64,000 nucleotides of DNA from the NCBI RefSeq assembly GCF_030409325.1, contig NZ_JAUFPR010000002.1, positions 1,240,001 to 1,304,000 on the forward strand, read 5' to 3'. This document shows, one piece after another, positions 44,615-54,774 of this stretch; position 1 is the first letter of the stretch, and every line of letters begins with the position of its first letter. The notes under the pieces were generated by a model. That model saw only the letters and a list, made by a program, of their open reading frames with translations, had not been told where the DNA came from and did no database searches. Made by a program: the position numbers and the translations under genes. Origin of the DNA: Mucilaginibacter aquaedulcis (GTDB lineage Bacteria; Bacteroidota; Bacteroidia; Sphingobacteriales; Sphingobacteriaceae).

Positions 44615-47600
44615 TTATTTACTTGTATTGAGTTCAATATTTAATCCTAAGTTGTAGGTGCGAGGTACAGGGTAGCCGCTGGAGATATCCCGGCCAAGTG
44701 AGGTTACGTTCTCGGGGTTGGGGCCTTTATAGCCTGAAAATGTGACCAGGTTATTGGTTGAGAAATAAACCCTTACATTGTTGAACCCCATTTGCCTAAC
44801 AAAATGCCGGTTAAACATGTAGGAGAATGTTACCGTGTTTATCTTTAAATAAGAGCCATCCTCCTGCCACAAAGTTTGGTCGGCACGAAGCGGGTTTATC
44901 TGAGCAAACCTTGAAAATGAATATGGATTTGGATAAACCGCATGATCACCGGGGTTGCGCCAAATATTAAGCCCGTCTAAGGGTACTACGGCCAGCAACT
45001 TATAGGGATCACGCATAATGGATAGCCTATCAGAAAGCGCATTATTTAAAATTGTTCTTTTGGCTGTGTAACTGGCGTAAATATTTAACCCGAAATTTTT
45101 GTAATTGATATTTGTTGATAGCCCCCCTGTAATTAATGGCTGCGAATTACCTGTTATTTCATAATCGCGGCTATCCAATATATAATCGCCGTTAACATCT
45201 TTAAAAATTGGATCTCCGCCTTTAAAGGCAAGTCCATTAGTCTGGTATTTTTTACCGGTTACAGGATCAACCGGCACGTTTCCATCGGTTGAATAAACTC
45301 CCTGGTTGATCAGCAAATAGTTCGACAGTGTGTTTTTACCAACTCTGAAAACAATATGTTGAAGGTTATTATAATCAAATTTGATGTACTGACCGGCATA
45401 CTCAGCAGGCAACCTCAGCAAATAGTCGCGGTTTATGGCTCCGTTAACTGATATTGACCAGTTAAAATCCTTACCCGTTACCGGCCTTACGGTTAACATC
45501 AGTTCATAGCCATAATCGGCAATGGATACATCATTGCTGGTTTTTTTCTGAAAACCGGTACTATTTGGTAAAAACCTGTCAAACAACAAATTATCTACCT
45601 TTTTATAGTAGGTGTCAAAATTCAGATCAACCTTACCTTGTAAGAGCGTCATATCAAAACCCAGATTGTACTGCGTTGTGGTAGTCGGCTTTAATGCAGG
45701 GTTGGGTATAAATTCATAGTTAACGCCGATGGTTGGGTTATTATTAAAATTACCGTTCAGGTTATATAAGCCATAAATACTTGATAAACTTCCTGTTGGT
45801 ACAATGTTTTGGCCCCAGGTTAGTCTTAAACCTCCGGAGGTGAGCCAGTCCCAATTTTTAAACCAACTTTCCTTATAGTAATTCCACCTTAAACCTGCGG
45901 CTGGATTTTTAGAATATGGATTTTCCAGGCCATTTGATGATGTACCATCCAAACGATAGGATAGCTCCAGCACATATTTCTTCTTAAAATCATAATTGAA
46001 CGATCCGGCAAATGACGCGATGGTTGCATTCTTGTAATTTGACAGCACGCCCCCACCTCTCGAATTGTAGGAGTCGTACCCTATCGGCCCCTGCAGCTGA
46101 TCATTAGGGATCCGGGTTTGTTTTATAATACCGCTTTGACCGCCCTGCTTATATATTTCATTAAAGGTGTTAATGAATATAGTATGATCGGCACCAAATG
46201 TTTTGGCATAGGTGATAGCATTTCGGTTATACAATGTAAAATTACGGCCTTCAAAATCATACAACTGAGCAAACTGAGCATTTGCTGCGGCCGGTGTAAA
46301 TGTTGATTCGGCATCTGAGGTATAATCATAACTGATGCTTGATGATAAGGCAAGGCCTGGAATAAACTCGTAACGGCCATCAACATTGGTACGTATGTTT
46401 CTTGTACTATTACTGTTTTGAGTTTGCAGGGCAGATGTTACCCCATCAGGTGAAAGGTAAAATGAAGGCGGCGGCAACAATGTGGATGCCTGACCGTTTT
46501 CGGCAACACCTTTTTGTAATAAACCCACACCATCACCTTTGGCCTGGCTGCCTAATGAGCCGAATAATGAGCCGAAGAACCTGAATTTATCGTTTGGCTT
46601 AAACTCCATGTTCATGTTGAGGTTATACCTGTCGAAACCGGTGTTTTTGATCACCCCTTTTTCTGAATAATAACCCATATTCACTTTGTAGTTAAAGCGT
46701 TCATTACCGCCGTCAAGTGCTACGTTATGGCTCTGGTTATGTGTCGTGGCGTAAAAAATAGATTGCCAGTCGGTAGAGTTATTCCAGTATGCGTTTAAGC
46801 TATCAGCCAGGAAACCGGTCATACCGAGTGCTCTTAACTCACTGACTAATGTTGCATTTGATAATATTTGCTGAATTTTGGCCTGCCGCTCTGCATTACC
46901 ACCCAGCGTTGCCCGTAGTTGTGGTGTGGCGTTTACAAAGAAGTTGCCTGTATACCGTACCCTTGGCACTTTTGAATTTCCGCGTTTGGTAGTAATGATA
47001 ATTACACCGTAGGCGCCTCGTGAACCATACATGGAGGTTGCCTGCGCATCTTTCATGATCTGGATACTTTGGATATCCTCTACAGGTATTAATGATAATG
47101 GGCTTACCCCAGGCCCCTGGGTTTGGAAACCAAACTCTGATGCCTTATCGGCATCCAAAGGCACCCCATCAATAATATATAAGGGAGATGTAGGCTGCAG
47201 AAATGACTCGCTGCCACTGCCCGTTACACTCAATGTTGATAAACCACGTACCTGAACTGAGCCTCTGAAACCCGGAGCACCCGTGTTATTTTGAACGTTT
47301 AACCCGGCTACCTTTCCTTGCAATAAGTTTTCGACGTTTGAAACCGGGATATCCTGGATTTCCTTGGCTGGAATAGTTACAGAAGCCCCGGGAGTTGTTT
47401 CCTTGTTCCTGTTTTGATAGGCTACAATAATTACCTCATTCAGCCCTTTTTTATCCTCACTTAATGCTACGGTTATATTTTTTTTGCCAGATTCTAACTT
47501 TACTTTTTCCGAAACAAAACCAATAAACGTAAACATCAGTGTAGAATTTTCGGGCACTACAATGGTAAATTTCCCTTTTACGTCGGTTTGGGTTAGGCCT

Positions 47601-47758
47601 TTGTTACCCATGTATACGTTTACTCCCGGTAATGGCTTATTGGTTGATTTTTCAACCACTGTACCGGTAACAGTAATACTTTGCGTTTGCGCATGAACGT
47701 TTGTGCAAAAAATTGCGTAAATAACCAGCACTATATAATACAGTATGCGTTTTCTCAT
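44615..47758 (-). CDS. SusC/RagA-type TonB-dependent receptor (second pair)
   Basis: This 1047-residue outer-membrane receptor has a signal peptide (to about residue 23), then a carboxypeptidase-like domain (ITVTGTVVEKSTNKPLPGVN, about 27-110) and the LNEVIIVAYQ motif. The plug carries VENLLQGKVAGLNVQNNTGA and SPLYIIDGVPL, and the barrel ends YNLGLNIELNTSK. There is no STN domain. It is the fifth gene of the eleven-gene operon and pairs with the SusD encoded 5 bases downstream. The ligand is not evident; no hydrolase is co-encoded. Confidence 0.94.
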   Translation of the reverse strand: MRKRILYYIVLVIYAIFCTNVHAQTQSITVTGTVVEKSTNKPLPGVNVYMGNKGLTQTDVKGKFTIVVPENSTLMFTFIGFVSEKVKLESGKKNITVALSEDKKGLNEVIIVAYQNRNKETTPGASVTIPAKEIQDIPVSNVENLLQGKVAGLNVQNNTGAPGFRGSVQVRGLSTLSVTGSGSESFLQPTSPLYIIDGVPLDADKASEFGFQTQGPGVSPLSLIPVEDIQSIQIMKDAQATSMYGSRGAYGVIIITTKRGNSKVPRVRYTGNFFVNATPQLRATLGGNAERQAKIQQILSNATLVSELRALGMTGFLADSLNAYWNNSTDWQSIFYATTHNQSHNVALDGGNERFNYKVNMGYYSEKGVIKNTGFDRYNLNMNMEFKPNDKFRFFGSLFGSLGSQAKGDGVGLLQKGVAENGQASTLLPPPSFYLSPDGVTSALQTQNSNSTRNIRTNVDGRYEFIPGLALSSSISYDYTSDAESTFTPAAANAQFAQLYDFEGRNFTLYNRNAITYAKTFGADHTIFINTFNEIYKQGGQSGIIKQTRIPNDQLQGPIGYDSYNSRGGGVLSNYKNATIASFAGSFNYDFKKKYVLELSYRLDGTSSNGLENPYSKNPAAGLRWNYYKESWFKNWDWLTSGGLRLTWGQNIVPTGSLSSIYGLYNLNGNFNNNPTIGVNYEFIPNPALKPTTTTQYNLGFDMTLLQGKVDLNFDTYYKKVDNLLFDRFLPNSTGFQKKTSNDVSIADYGYELMLTVRPVTGKDFNWSISVNGAINRDYLLRLPAEYAGQYIKFDYNNLQHIVFRVGKNTLSNYLLINQGVYSTDGNVPVDPVTGKKYQTNGLAFKGGDPIFKDVNGDYILDSRDYEITGNSQPLITGGLSTNINYKNFGLNIYASYTAKRTILNNALSDRLSIMRDPYKLLAVVPLDGLNIWRNPGDHAVYPNPYSFSRFAQINPLRADQTLWQEDGSYLKINTVTFSYMFNRHFVRQMGFNNVRVYFSTNNLVTFSGYKGPNPENVTSLGRDISSGYPVPRTYNLGLNIELNTSK

Positions 47759-47779
47759 TGTGATAAGTTTTAAATTCGG

Positions 47780-48868
47780 TTATTCGTCTTCAAACTTTGG
47801 ATTCTCTTTCAAAAAGTGGAACACCACCTCCCAGTCGCCTTTTTTATAAATGGCGAAATCGATCCCAAAACTTGCTACCACTCTACCACCACCAAATCCT
47901 ATTCTTGAATATTTAAACTCAGCATGATCCCTTGTTCCGCCGGGAGCATAAGCGGTTGGTATTTCAACCAGGGGAATAGGATATGCAACGTCATACTGTA
48001 CATAGGTTGGCGTTTTTTGCATGTTAAACCCGTGTACTATTTTATCCCAGGCAGTTTCATTAAATAAGGCAGGATTCATTTCAACAGAATCTTTATTCAG
48101 AAACTTGAAGCGCAGCGAATTTCCATTACCGCCACTAAAAGGCCGTATATAAACCACCACATCCTTTTTATCATCGTTACTTTGAAGCGGTATTTCAGAG
48201 GCCGCACCAATAACTCCATTTAAAAATGGCCTTATATAATTTCTGCTCGATGGATTATTGGGTGTTTTAGGATGCGTGGCAGGTGCTCCGGAGTATATAT
48301 TAAAATCATCAGATGGCTCATAGGGGCGCTCACGAAACGGACGCACCTGCAAATCGCGGATAACGGTGCTTCCCCCGGTATTACTGATCTTCAAATCAAA
48401 ATACCGTGTATCCTGCGGAAAATTGGTGCTATCTGCCGGCCTTGGTTTGATCAGATCATTGGTAGATGAGGCCCACATGATAAATTCTCCTGATGACCGC
48501 ACCTCAAACAGCGAATGTTCCTCCAGTTTCCTTTTGGCCTCTATTTCGGCAAGACTTTTTTCAAGGCCATTGTAAGGCGCTATCCATACGTAGGTCTGTT
48601 TTTTCTGAAAAAGATCGGTTACAGGCTTACCGTCGCCAAAACGAGCGTTAACAATCTCAAAATGGAGTGGCTGGGTTGAATTATCTCCATTAAACCCTCC
48701 CATTAAGGTAGTTCGCCCTAAAATTGGTTCAAAAATTTTATTGCTGAAGTTGATGTTGGGGCTCAGGTAATCCTTTTCATCAGGAATACCGTATATCTTT
48801 TTACAGCTGCTGAAAATAGCTACGGCAAACAAGAGCACGATAAATCCTTTATTTACAAATATTTTCAT
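47780..48868 (-). CDS. DUF5007-like lipoprotein
   Basis: This lipoprotein of about 362 residues has lipobox IFSSC (Cys22), followed by KKIYGIPDEKDYLSPNINFS and FEPILGRTTLMGGFNGDNST. That beginning resembles the DUF5007 family seen in Bacteroidota SusCD loci (recognised from memory). The rest is beta-rich and ends FAIYKKGDWEVVFHFLKENP. The ATG at 48868 is preferred to one at 48907 because it gives a compact lipoprotein signal. It is probably a surface-exposed binding subunit; the function is unknown. Confidence 0.7.
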   Translation of the reverse strand: MKIFVNKGFIVLLFAVAIFSSCKKIYGIPDEKDYLSPNINFSNKIFEPILGRTTLMGGFNGDNSTQPLHFEIVNARFGDGKPVTDLFQKKQTYVWIAPYNGLEKSLAEIEAKRKLEEHSLFEVRSSGEFIMWASSTNDLIKPRPADSTNFPQDTRYFDLKISNTGGSTVIRDLQVRPFRERPYEPSDDFNIYSGAPATHPKTPNNPSSRNYIRPFLNGVIGAASEIPLQSNDDKKDVVVYIRPFSGGNGNSLRFKFLNKDSVEMNPALFNETAWDKIVHGFNMQKTPTYVQYDVAYPIPLVEIPTAYAPGGTRDHAEFKYSRIGFGGGRVVASFGIDFAIYKKGDWEVVFHFLKENPKFEDE

Positions 48869-48911
48869 CTGCTTATATTTAATTGTACTGATATTTTGAT
48901 CTTTCATAGGG

Positions 48912-50021
48912 TTACTTCGCCTTGTTTATTGTCCATTCGGCCAGTTGGAACAGGCCACCATCACGCAATTCGGTAATATCTACGCGGTAAAATTTATAGG
49001 CTTGGGTATTAGCACACCTGAAAACTTTGGTCTGGTATCGTTCTTCAAAAAAGAAGTTGCTTCTGCGGTCGAGCTCAGTCCAGTTCTTACCATCATTTGA
49101 ACCTTCATAAGTCCAGGCTTTAGGGTCGCGTTCCTGGGCATCGTTGGCAGAGGTAAGTGTATAAACCCCGGAAACAGCAGGCTCATTCAACTCAAACTGC
49201 ATCCAAAGACGACCCTGAAGATCGGCCAGGAATTTGGTGTGATCATCGCCATCAATTACTTTTTTAGAACCCTCACCATTGTCTGGCCCTCCGTCATTAT
49301 CCCTTAAAACAGTAAGCTTACCCCCAATCAGGGTCATCAGGTTTGGTGGCGGTAAAACAAATGTTAAGCGGGATACAAATTCATCGAAACCAAAAATATG
49401 ATCAGGGCTCACCACATGAACCACACCGTTGCTCGTATTGATGTTATTTGATCCGGTTGTGGTGGTTGACCAGTTTCTGACAAACTTGCTCCGTTTGGTA
49501 TTGCTATATTCAATAATATCAGGACCGCCACCTGTAAGCCCTGATGCCGGGATCTTTGACACCTTTGCATGCATCGGATAGCCGAAACGTACGCTATAAA
49601 GGTCGAGCCCATCTTGCAGAAGCAGGGAGTCGGTTGTCCGTTTACCTCTGATAATGTAGTATGACACCATGGTATCCAGTTGCACACCATCCACATTAGC
49701 CAAAAACAAAGGATCCTTATCGCTTTGCCTTCTCAGTGTGTTCAAGTTTTTGATAGCAAGCTGAAAACTCGGGTTGGGAACAGCGAATAAGGTAACATTG
49801 CTATCCATCAGGGTTTGTTTCAGGCCCACACGATCAATTACAGCCAGCAATGAATCATATACTCCAGGTTTACTTTTTAAATATTCATAAGTATTACCCG
49901 AAAATTTAGAGTTGCTGTCTTTAACATCATGATAACCGCCATCCTTGGTACAGGCGCTCAGCAAAAGCATTACAACCAACATCGGCTTTAAAGCGCTTAT
50001 ATATTTTATTACTTTTTTCAT
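48912..50021 (-). CDS. Fasciclin plus discoidin-like domain lipoprotein
   Basis: This 369-residue lipoprotein has lipobox LLSAC (Cys24). The FAS1 domain (about 35-210) carries NTYEYLKSKPGVYDSLLAVI and LMDSNVTLFAVPNPSFQLAI, and a VVHVVSPDHIFGFDEF end. A C-terminal discoidin-like domain (about 225-369) carries LRDNDGGPDNGEGSKKVIDG and ERDPKAWTYEGSNDGKNWTE. The second domain is paralogous to the end of the protein at 36676-37503. The ATG at 50021 is preferred over one at 50042, which overlaps the SusD stop. It is a probable adhesive or ligand-binding subunit of the first SusCD pair. Confidence 0.82.
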   Translation of the reverse strand: MKKVIKYISALKPMLVVMLLLSACTKDGGYHDVKDSNSKFSGNTYEYLKSKPGVYDSLLAVIDRVGLKQTLMDSNVTLFAVPNPSFQLAIKNLNTLRRQSDKDPLFLANVDGVQLDTMVSYYIIRGKRTTDSLLLQDGLDLYSVRFGYPMHAKVSKIPASGLTGGGPDIIEYSNTKRSKFVRNWSTTTTGSNNINTSNGVVHVVSPDHIFGFDEFVSRLTFVLPPPNLMTLIGGKLTVLRDNDGGPDNGEGSKKVIDGDDHTKFLADLQGRLWMQFELNEPAVSGVYTLTSANDAQERDPKAWTYEGSNDGKNWTELDRRSNFFFEERYQTKVFRCANTQAYKFYRVDITELRDGGLFQLAEWTINKAK

Positions 50022-50032
50022 ATATCGAGTGG

Positions 50033-51535
50033 TTACTTCCAAAATGGGTTTTGAGTTAACAGACTATTTTGTGAGATAAGCTTGCGCGATATGGGCCAGT
50101 ATATGCCCTGCGAATTGATGAGTTTGAGAAATGCAGGGTTATTTTGCTTGATCTTGTTATAGCGTATCAAATCATACCATCTGTGACCTTCGCCTAATAA
50201 CTCACGATGGCGTTCCGCAAATACCAGATCAATAATATCCTGCGAGGCATCTATATTGGTGATCCCTCTGCGGCCCATTATCGTAATTACTTCATTTAAA
50301 GCCCCATTCACATCACCTAACACAGCCAAAGCTTCGGCTCTGAGCAATACGATGTCTTCTATCCTGGTAAAAATTAAAGCACTGGTAAAGTACCGGAAGG
50401 TAGGGTCAGAAACACCGCCCTGAATTACTTTGATCTTGCTGAAAATGGGATATTTCCCGTTGATATTAGTGAAGTACCTTTCTGATCGCGGCTGACCCAA
50501 CGTATCTATATTAAATCGCTCATCTTTAGGCTGATCAAATATCCGCAGAATAGAATCTTTAGGAATATAAATATCCGGTACTTTTTTATTAACCACAGGC
50601 TCGGCAAGGGTCAGTTCCTCGAGGTGGCCGGTTACAGATCCGTCTATATGCCCCCAGTCAGAATTAAAGCCAAACATCTGGCTGTTATTCTTATTAAAAA
50701 AGAATCCGTTTGCTTTGGTAAGATCATCTGTACTTTGATAATTGATTCCGCTTTTGCTGTAATTATCCTCAACAAATTTGGCATAAGTGGCAACATCCGT
50801 ATAGTTACCCTGCCATGCGGCCAAATGGGCTAAAACAGCATAGGCTGAATTTTTCGTAGCTAATGCTCCTCCCCACCTGCCGGCATCTTCATTATAATAA
50901 TTACCAGGCTGCTGTACATCATTACCACTATAAACAAAAGGCAGATCAGCCCCTGCTTTAAGCATTTCCTGCTGGGCCCACACCAATATTTTATTACCAC
51001 TCTCGCGTGGTTGGTTTTCAAACTGGCCATCATGTGAGGCGGTGATAAACGGTACATCGCCCCATATCCTCACCATATAAAAATATGCGAAGGCCCGTAA
51101 AAAGCGTACCTGGGCAACATCAACGGTCAGGTAGTTTTCAGTATAGCGTTTATCGGCAGCCTTTACATCTCCTATGCGTTCCAGAAAAATATTTGCCGCA
51201 TTGATTATCGCGTAAAATCTTGTCCAGTCAGATAAAGCATCAATAGTTGGATACGAAGCATTTAGCTGGTTGCTTGCCAATGCTTTTAAATCCTGCCGGT
51301 TAGGACTAACAAACTCGCCGGTCCTGACATCGCCATAAAGCCAATGCCCATCATTGTCAACCAAAGCAGCCCGGGTAAGTGCATACACCCCAAATAAGCC
51401 TGCGCGTGCGTCTTCAAGCTTATTCCACATATTTTTTTCGCCAACCGCTCTTGTTGAATCAATATCCAATGTTTTATTACAACCCATCATTGCTGTCACC
51501 AACAGCAGTAATGCAATACATAACATCCTTTTCAT
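50033..51535 (-). CDS. SusD/RagB-type outer-membrane lipoprotein (first pair)
   Basis: This lipoprotein of about 500 residues has lipobox TAMMGC (Cys19), the TLDIDSTRAVGEKNMWNKLE start and helical repeats such as QVRFLRAFAYFYMVRIWGDV. A FAERHRELLGEGHRWYDLIR signature lies near the C-terminus, which ends NSLLTQNPFWK. It caps the SusC barrel encoded immediately upstream. A start at 51568 is possible but the one at 51535 gives a standard lipoprotein signal. It is followed by the fasciclin-discoidin gene. Confidence 0.93.
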   Translation of the reverse strand: MKRMLCIALLLLVTAMMGCNKTLDIDSTRAVGEKNMWNKLEDARAGLFGVYALTRAALVDNDGHWLYGDVRTGEFVSPNRQDLKALASNQLNASYPTIDALSDWTRFYAIINAANIFLERIGDVKAADKRYTENYLTVDVAQVRFLRAFAYFYMVRIWGDVPFITASHDGQFENQPRESGNKILVWAQQEMLKAGADLPFVYSGNDVQQPGNYYNEDAGRWGGALATKNSAYAVLAHLAAWQGNYTDVATYAKFVEDNYSKSGINYQSTDDLTKANGFFFNKNNSQMFGFNSDWGHIDGSVTGHLEELTLAEPVVNKKVPDIYIPKDSILRIFDQPKDERFNIDTLGQPRSERYFTNINGKYPIFSKIKVIQGGVSDPTFRYFTSALIFTRIEDIVLLRAEALAVLGDVNGALNEVITIMGRRGITNIDASQDIIDLVFAERHRELLGEGHRWYDLIRYNKIKQNNPAFLKLINSQGIYWPISRKLISQNSLLTQNPFWK

Positions 51536-51569
51536 TTTTATTATATGTTTTTTGCGATGGTTTTTCATA

Positions 51570-54500
51570 TCATAATTCCATTTTTACACCTAATGTGTAG
51601 GTTCTTGGTATGGGCAGGCCGTAACCTGTATCGTAACCATCATAATTCACCAACTCAGGGTCCTGACCAGTGTATGGTGTTATCGTGAATACATTGTTTG
51701 CCGTTGCGTACACATAAAATTTGCTGAGTTTGATCCTTTTTAAGCGAATAACTTTGGCGAGGTCGTACCCCACAGAAACTGTTCTTAGCTTAAGAAAGGA
51801 TGCATTTTCCAGGAAAAGATCCTGATCAACACGATACGGGATAACCGTGCTCCATGGGTTATATAATGGGTATTTACTATAATCGCCGCGTTTTTCCCAA
51901 AATGTGATCTCTTTAACAGAGTTAACATCACTGTTGCCTTCACGATTAATAAAATCAAATCGGTTGGCCATTTCCTGGTGTATGAGGTCGCGGCCCAGAT
52001 TGAAATAAAGATTTATGTTTAAATTCCAATTACCCCAGGTAAAATTATTATCGTATCCGCCAGATATTTTAGGGAATGAATGCCCTTTTAATACCTTATC
52101 GTTATTATCAATAACATTATCCCCGTTTATATCCCGCCATTTAGGGTCTCCGGCATGTAAAGGGATTCCGTTGTATTTTAGCGGCTGGCCATTTACAACA
52201 GGTATCTCACTCTCCGATTTATAGATACCATCGTTAGTCAATAACCAGTATTGATCAACCGGGCTTCCAACCTTTAATAGTTTATTATCAATAATAATTT
52301 GATTTAACCCTCTCGGCAGTGCTTTTAACTTGTTATTGTTATGATTGAGGTTTATGGATGATGACCATCCCAATCTTGTATTTTTGATAATGTTGGCAGA
52401 TATGGCTACGTCAAAACCGCTATTATTCACGGCCATACCGCTTTCAATTGACTGTTTGTAACCATATTCAGCAAATGCAGGCACCCCTATCAGTAGGTTT
52501 TTCTCTTGTTTCAGGTACCAATCAACCGAAAGGTTCAAACGGTTGTCAAGCAGCGTTGCATCGGCACCGAGGTTTAACTGATTGGAGTATGACCATGGGA
52601 TCCCATATCCTATCCAACCGGTGGAGTATGGTCTTGTTAGCACGCCAAAGGCATTATAACCCGGTACTGTTATATTGCCCGTATAACCTACTGATGCGGT
52701 ATATTGAGGACCCTGAGCGTAATTATCAAATGCATTAAGGCGGCCTAACCTGCCAGCGCTGGCTCGCAAAATAATATCATTTATACTTGTACTGCTTTTA
52801 AATACATCCTTCTTAATATTCCAGGCTGCTGATATTACCGGCGAATAAAACCAGCGGTTAGTTGGTTGCGCATTTGATGAACCATCGGTGCGCAGCATTG
52901 CCGAAAAAAAGTATTTATCCTTAAATGCATAATTCGTTTTAGCATAAAAAGAAACCAAATTATCTTTGATCTTATCCAGCGACCGATAGGTTAACTCGCG
53001 TGGAAAAGCGGTAGGATTCAGGTAATTGACGTTATCAGAACCATCCGGATTTTTGGGATTTGAATCTAACAGGTTAATTTTTATATAATCGTTTACTCCT
53101 TTGTAAGCGTAGGCATTGCTATACTTATAAATATCCCATTGAGTTGATTGCCCCAGCTCAAAATGAAAATCATTTATCTTGTTTACAGTTAAATCATAGG
53201 TAGCCTTGTTATCAGCCATTATTCTTTGGCTAAAACCAAAATAGTTTGAGGCATAGCTATTGCCCTGCAAAAGGGTGCGCGCATAAAATATATCACGGTA
53301 CCCTTCATTGTAATCAACATTAAAGGTGGTCATGAACCTGAACTTTCCTAAGTCAACCCCTATTTTCGCGTAACCATCAATAATATTGATCTTATTGTTA
53401 TCAAAGCCTTTCTTATACTGATTAAGATAATCGGCATAAAAATCTTTATTGGGAGGCAATGGGGCACTCAAATCAGGAAAGTAATTGATTTGGGCAAAGC
53501 GGTCACGCAGGTACTTATTTCGTTGGCGTTCAACCCGGTTGGCATTTACCATAGCCGAAAAAAGAAGCCATTTTATGGGTTTCATATTGATATTAAACAT
53601 CGCGCTATATCGGTTTAGCCCTGTTCCGTCAGCAACACCATCATTTTTCAGATCACCCAAAGAGAAGCGAAAGTTAGCACGATCGGTACCTCCTGATATA
53701 CCAAAGTTAACTCCATAAACTACCGCATTACGATAGTAAAGATCGCTCCAGTCTGATTTTCCGCTATAAACATTGTTTAATGAATCGCTCAGGTATATCG
53801 GGTAATTCTCATCGTCAGAATATCTGCCGTTGGTAGTATAGAGGTCATAAAACCGCTGCCTGAATGCATTTTCATATTTTCCGTTTATAGTGGTTACATG
53901 CGATCGTTGCGCCAAACCTATATAGGAATCAAAAGTGATGGATTTGGCAGCAACAGGTGTTTTAGATGTTAAAACAATAACGCCATTAACTGCCCTTGGG
54001 CCATAAACTGCTGTGGCAGCAAGATCCTTCAACACTTCAACCGATGCAATATTATTCATATCGATATCAGCAAAAGGATTGGTAGCCGTGCCCATTCTAT
54101 TATAGTTATATAGCTGCATGTCATATGCAAATGGGTGCTCTGTTACAAGCGGAATACCATCAAGCACAACTAAAGGCTGTGATTGATAAACATCACGCGG
54201 AGAAAGCAGTGGCATGGGAACACCTCTAATAAACATATTCTGCACCGTACCAGGTTCTCCAGAAGGCTCCTGTATGTACAAACCGGCAAATTGTCCTTTT
54301 AATAGTTGTTGCAAGGAAACAGCAGGAAATTTGGCTAATTCATACGGTGATTTGATAACATTTTCGGCCAGTTTATTGTAAATGGAACGTTGTTTAACAA
54401 CATAAATACTGTCATTCAACAATGAATCTTTAGCTACCGTATCACGGTGAACATGAGCTCTGTTATGAATAACTATATATTTAGCTTTGCTTATTTTACG

Positions 54501-54581
54501 CTCATTTCCCTTCGCTAAGCCAGTAAGTGCACAGGTGGTTATTGCTGAAAAAACAACAAGGCACAGCCATAAGTATCGCAT
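51570..54581 (-). CDS. SusC-type receptor lacking the carboxypeptidase-like domain (first gene of the operon)
   Basis: This 1003-residue outer-membrane receptor has a signal peptide (to about Ala23). After it comes a short basic and serine-rich segment (about 24-80) instead of the usual carboxypeptidase-regulatory domain. The plug follows directly (SLQQLLKGQFAGLYIQEPSG, SQPLVVLDGIPLVTEH, IASVEVLKDLAATAVYGPRA). The barrel ends YTLGVKMEL with TGQDPELVNYDGYDTGYGLP before it. It is the promoter-proximal gene of the eleven-gene operon, and conserved hairpins lie upstream on both strands. The ligand is unknown. Confidence 0.92.
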   Translation of the reverse strand: MRYLWLCLVVFSAITTCALTGLAKGNERKISKAKYIVIHNRAHVHRDTVAKDSLLNDSIYVVKQRSIYNKLAENVIKSPYELAKFPAVSLQQLLKGQFAGLYIQEPSGEPGTVQNMFIRGVPMPLLSPRDVYQSQPLVVLDGIPLVTEHPFAYDMQLYNYNRMGTATNPFADIDMNNIASVEVLKDLAATAVYGPRAVNGVIVLTSKTPVAAKSITFDSYIGLAQRSHVTTINGKYENAFRQRFYDLYTTNGRYSDDENYPIYLSDSLNNVYSGKSDWSDLYYRNAVVYGVNFGISGGTDRANFRFSLGDLKNDGVADGTGLNRYSAMFNINMKPIKWLLFSAMVNANRVERQRNKYLRDRFAQINYFPDLSAPLPPNKDFYADYLNQYKKGFDNNKINIIDGYAKIGVDLGKFRFMTTFNVDYNEGYRDIFYARTLLQGNSYASNYFGFSQRIMADNKATYDLTVNKINDFHFELGQSTQWDIYKYSNAYAYKGVNDYIKINLLDSNPKNPDGSDNVNYLNPTAFPRELTYRSLDKIKDNLVSFYAKTNYAFKDKYFFSAMLRTDGSSNAQPTNRWFYSPVISAAWNIKKDVFKSSTSINDIILRASAGRLGRLNAFDNYAQGPQYTASVGYTGNITVPGYNAFGVLTRPYSTGWIGYGIPWSYSNQLNLGADATLLDNRLNLSVDWYLKQEKNLLIGVPAFAEYGYKQSIESGMAVNNSGFDVAISANIIKNTRLGWSSSINLNHNNNKLKALPRGLNQIIIDNKLLKVGSPVDQYWLLTNDGIYKSESEIPVVNGQPLKYNGIPLHAGDPKWRDINGDNVIDNNDKVLKGHSFPKISGGYDNNFTWGNWNLNINLYFNLGRDLIHQEMANRFDFINREGNSDVNSVKEITFWEKRGDYSKYPLYNPWSTVIPYRVDQDLFLENASFLKLRTVSVGYDLAKVIRLKRIKLSKFYVYATANNVFTITPYTGQDPELVNYDGYDTGYGLPIPRTYTLGVKMEL

Positions 54582-54725
54582 AATTAATGGATCTTTTAGA
54601 TTGGTGAAATAAAAATTTATGATTTAAAGGGTCATGCCCTTTTTCCTGCATTTGATTTATGCAAGGGTAAATGCCTTCAGATGAAGTGGTAGTAATTGTT
54701 TTTCATAGTGGTGTGATATTGAAGT

Positions 54726-54774
54726 AAAAAAGCGATGTTATCAAAAACAATCTGCAGGAATATTTTTGATAACA
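54726..54774 (-). terminator. Leftward terminator-like hairpin in the SusC leader (possible attenuator)
   Basis: A perfect 12-base inverted repeat (arms TGTTATCAAAAA at 54736-54747 and TTTTTGATAACA at 54763-54774) is followed on the minus strand by six T bases (54726-54731). It lies about 145 bases before the SusC start codon, in the same direction as the operon. It could attenuate the operon or end a small transcript made upstream. Confidence 0.6.
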
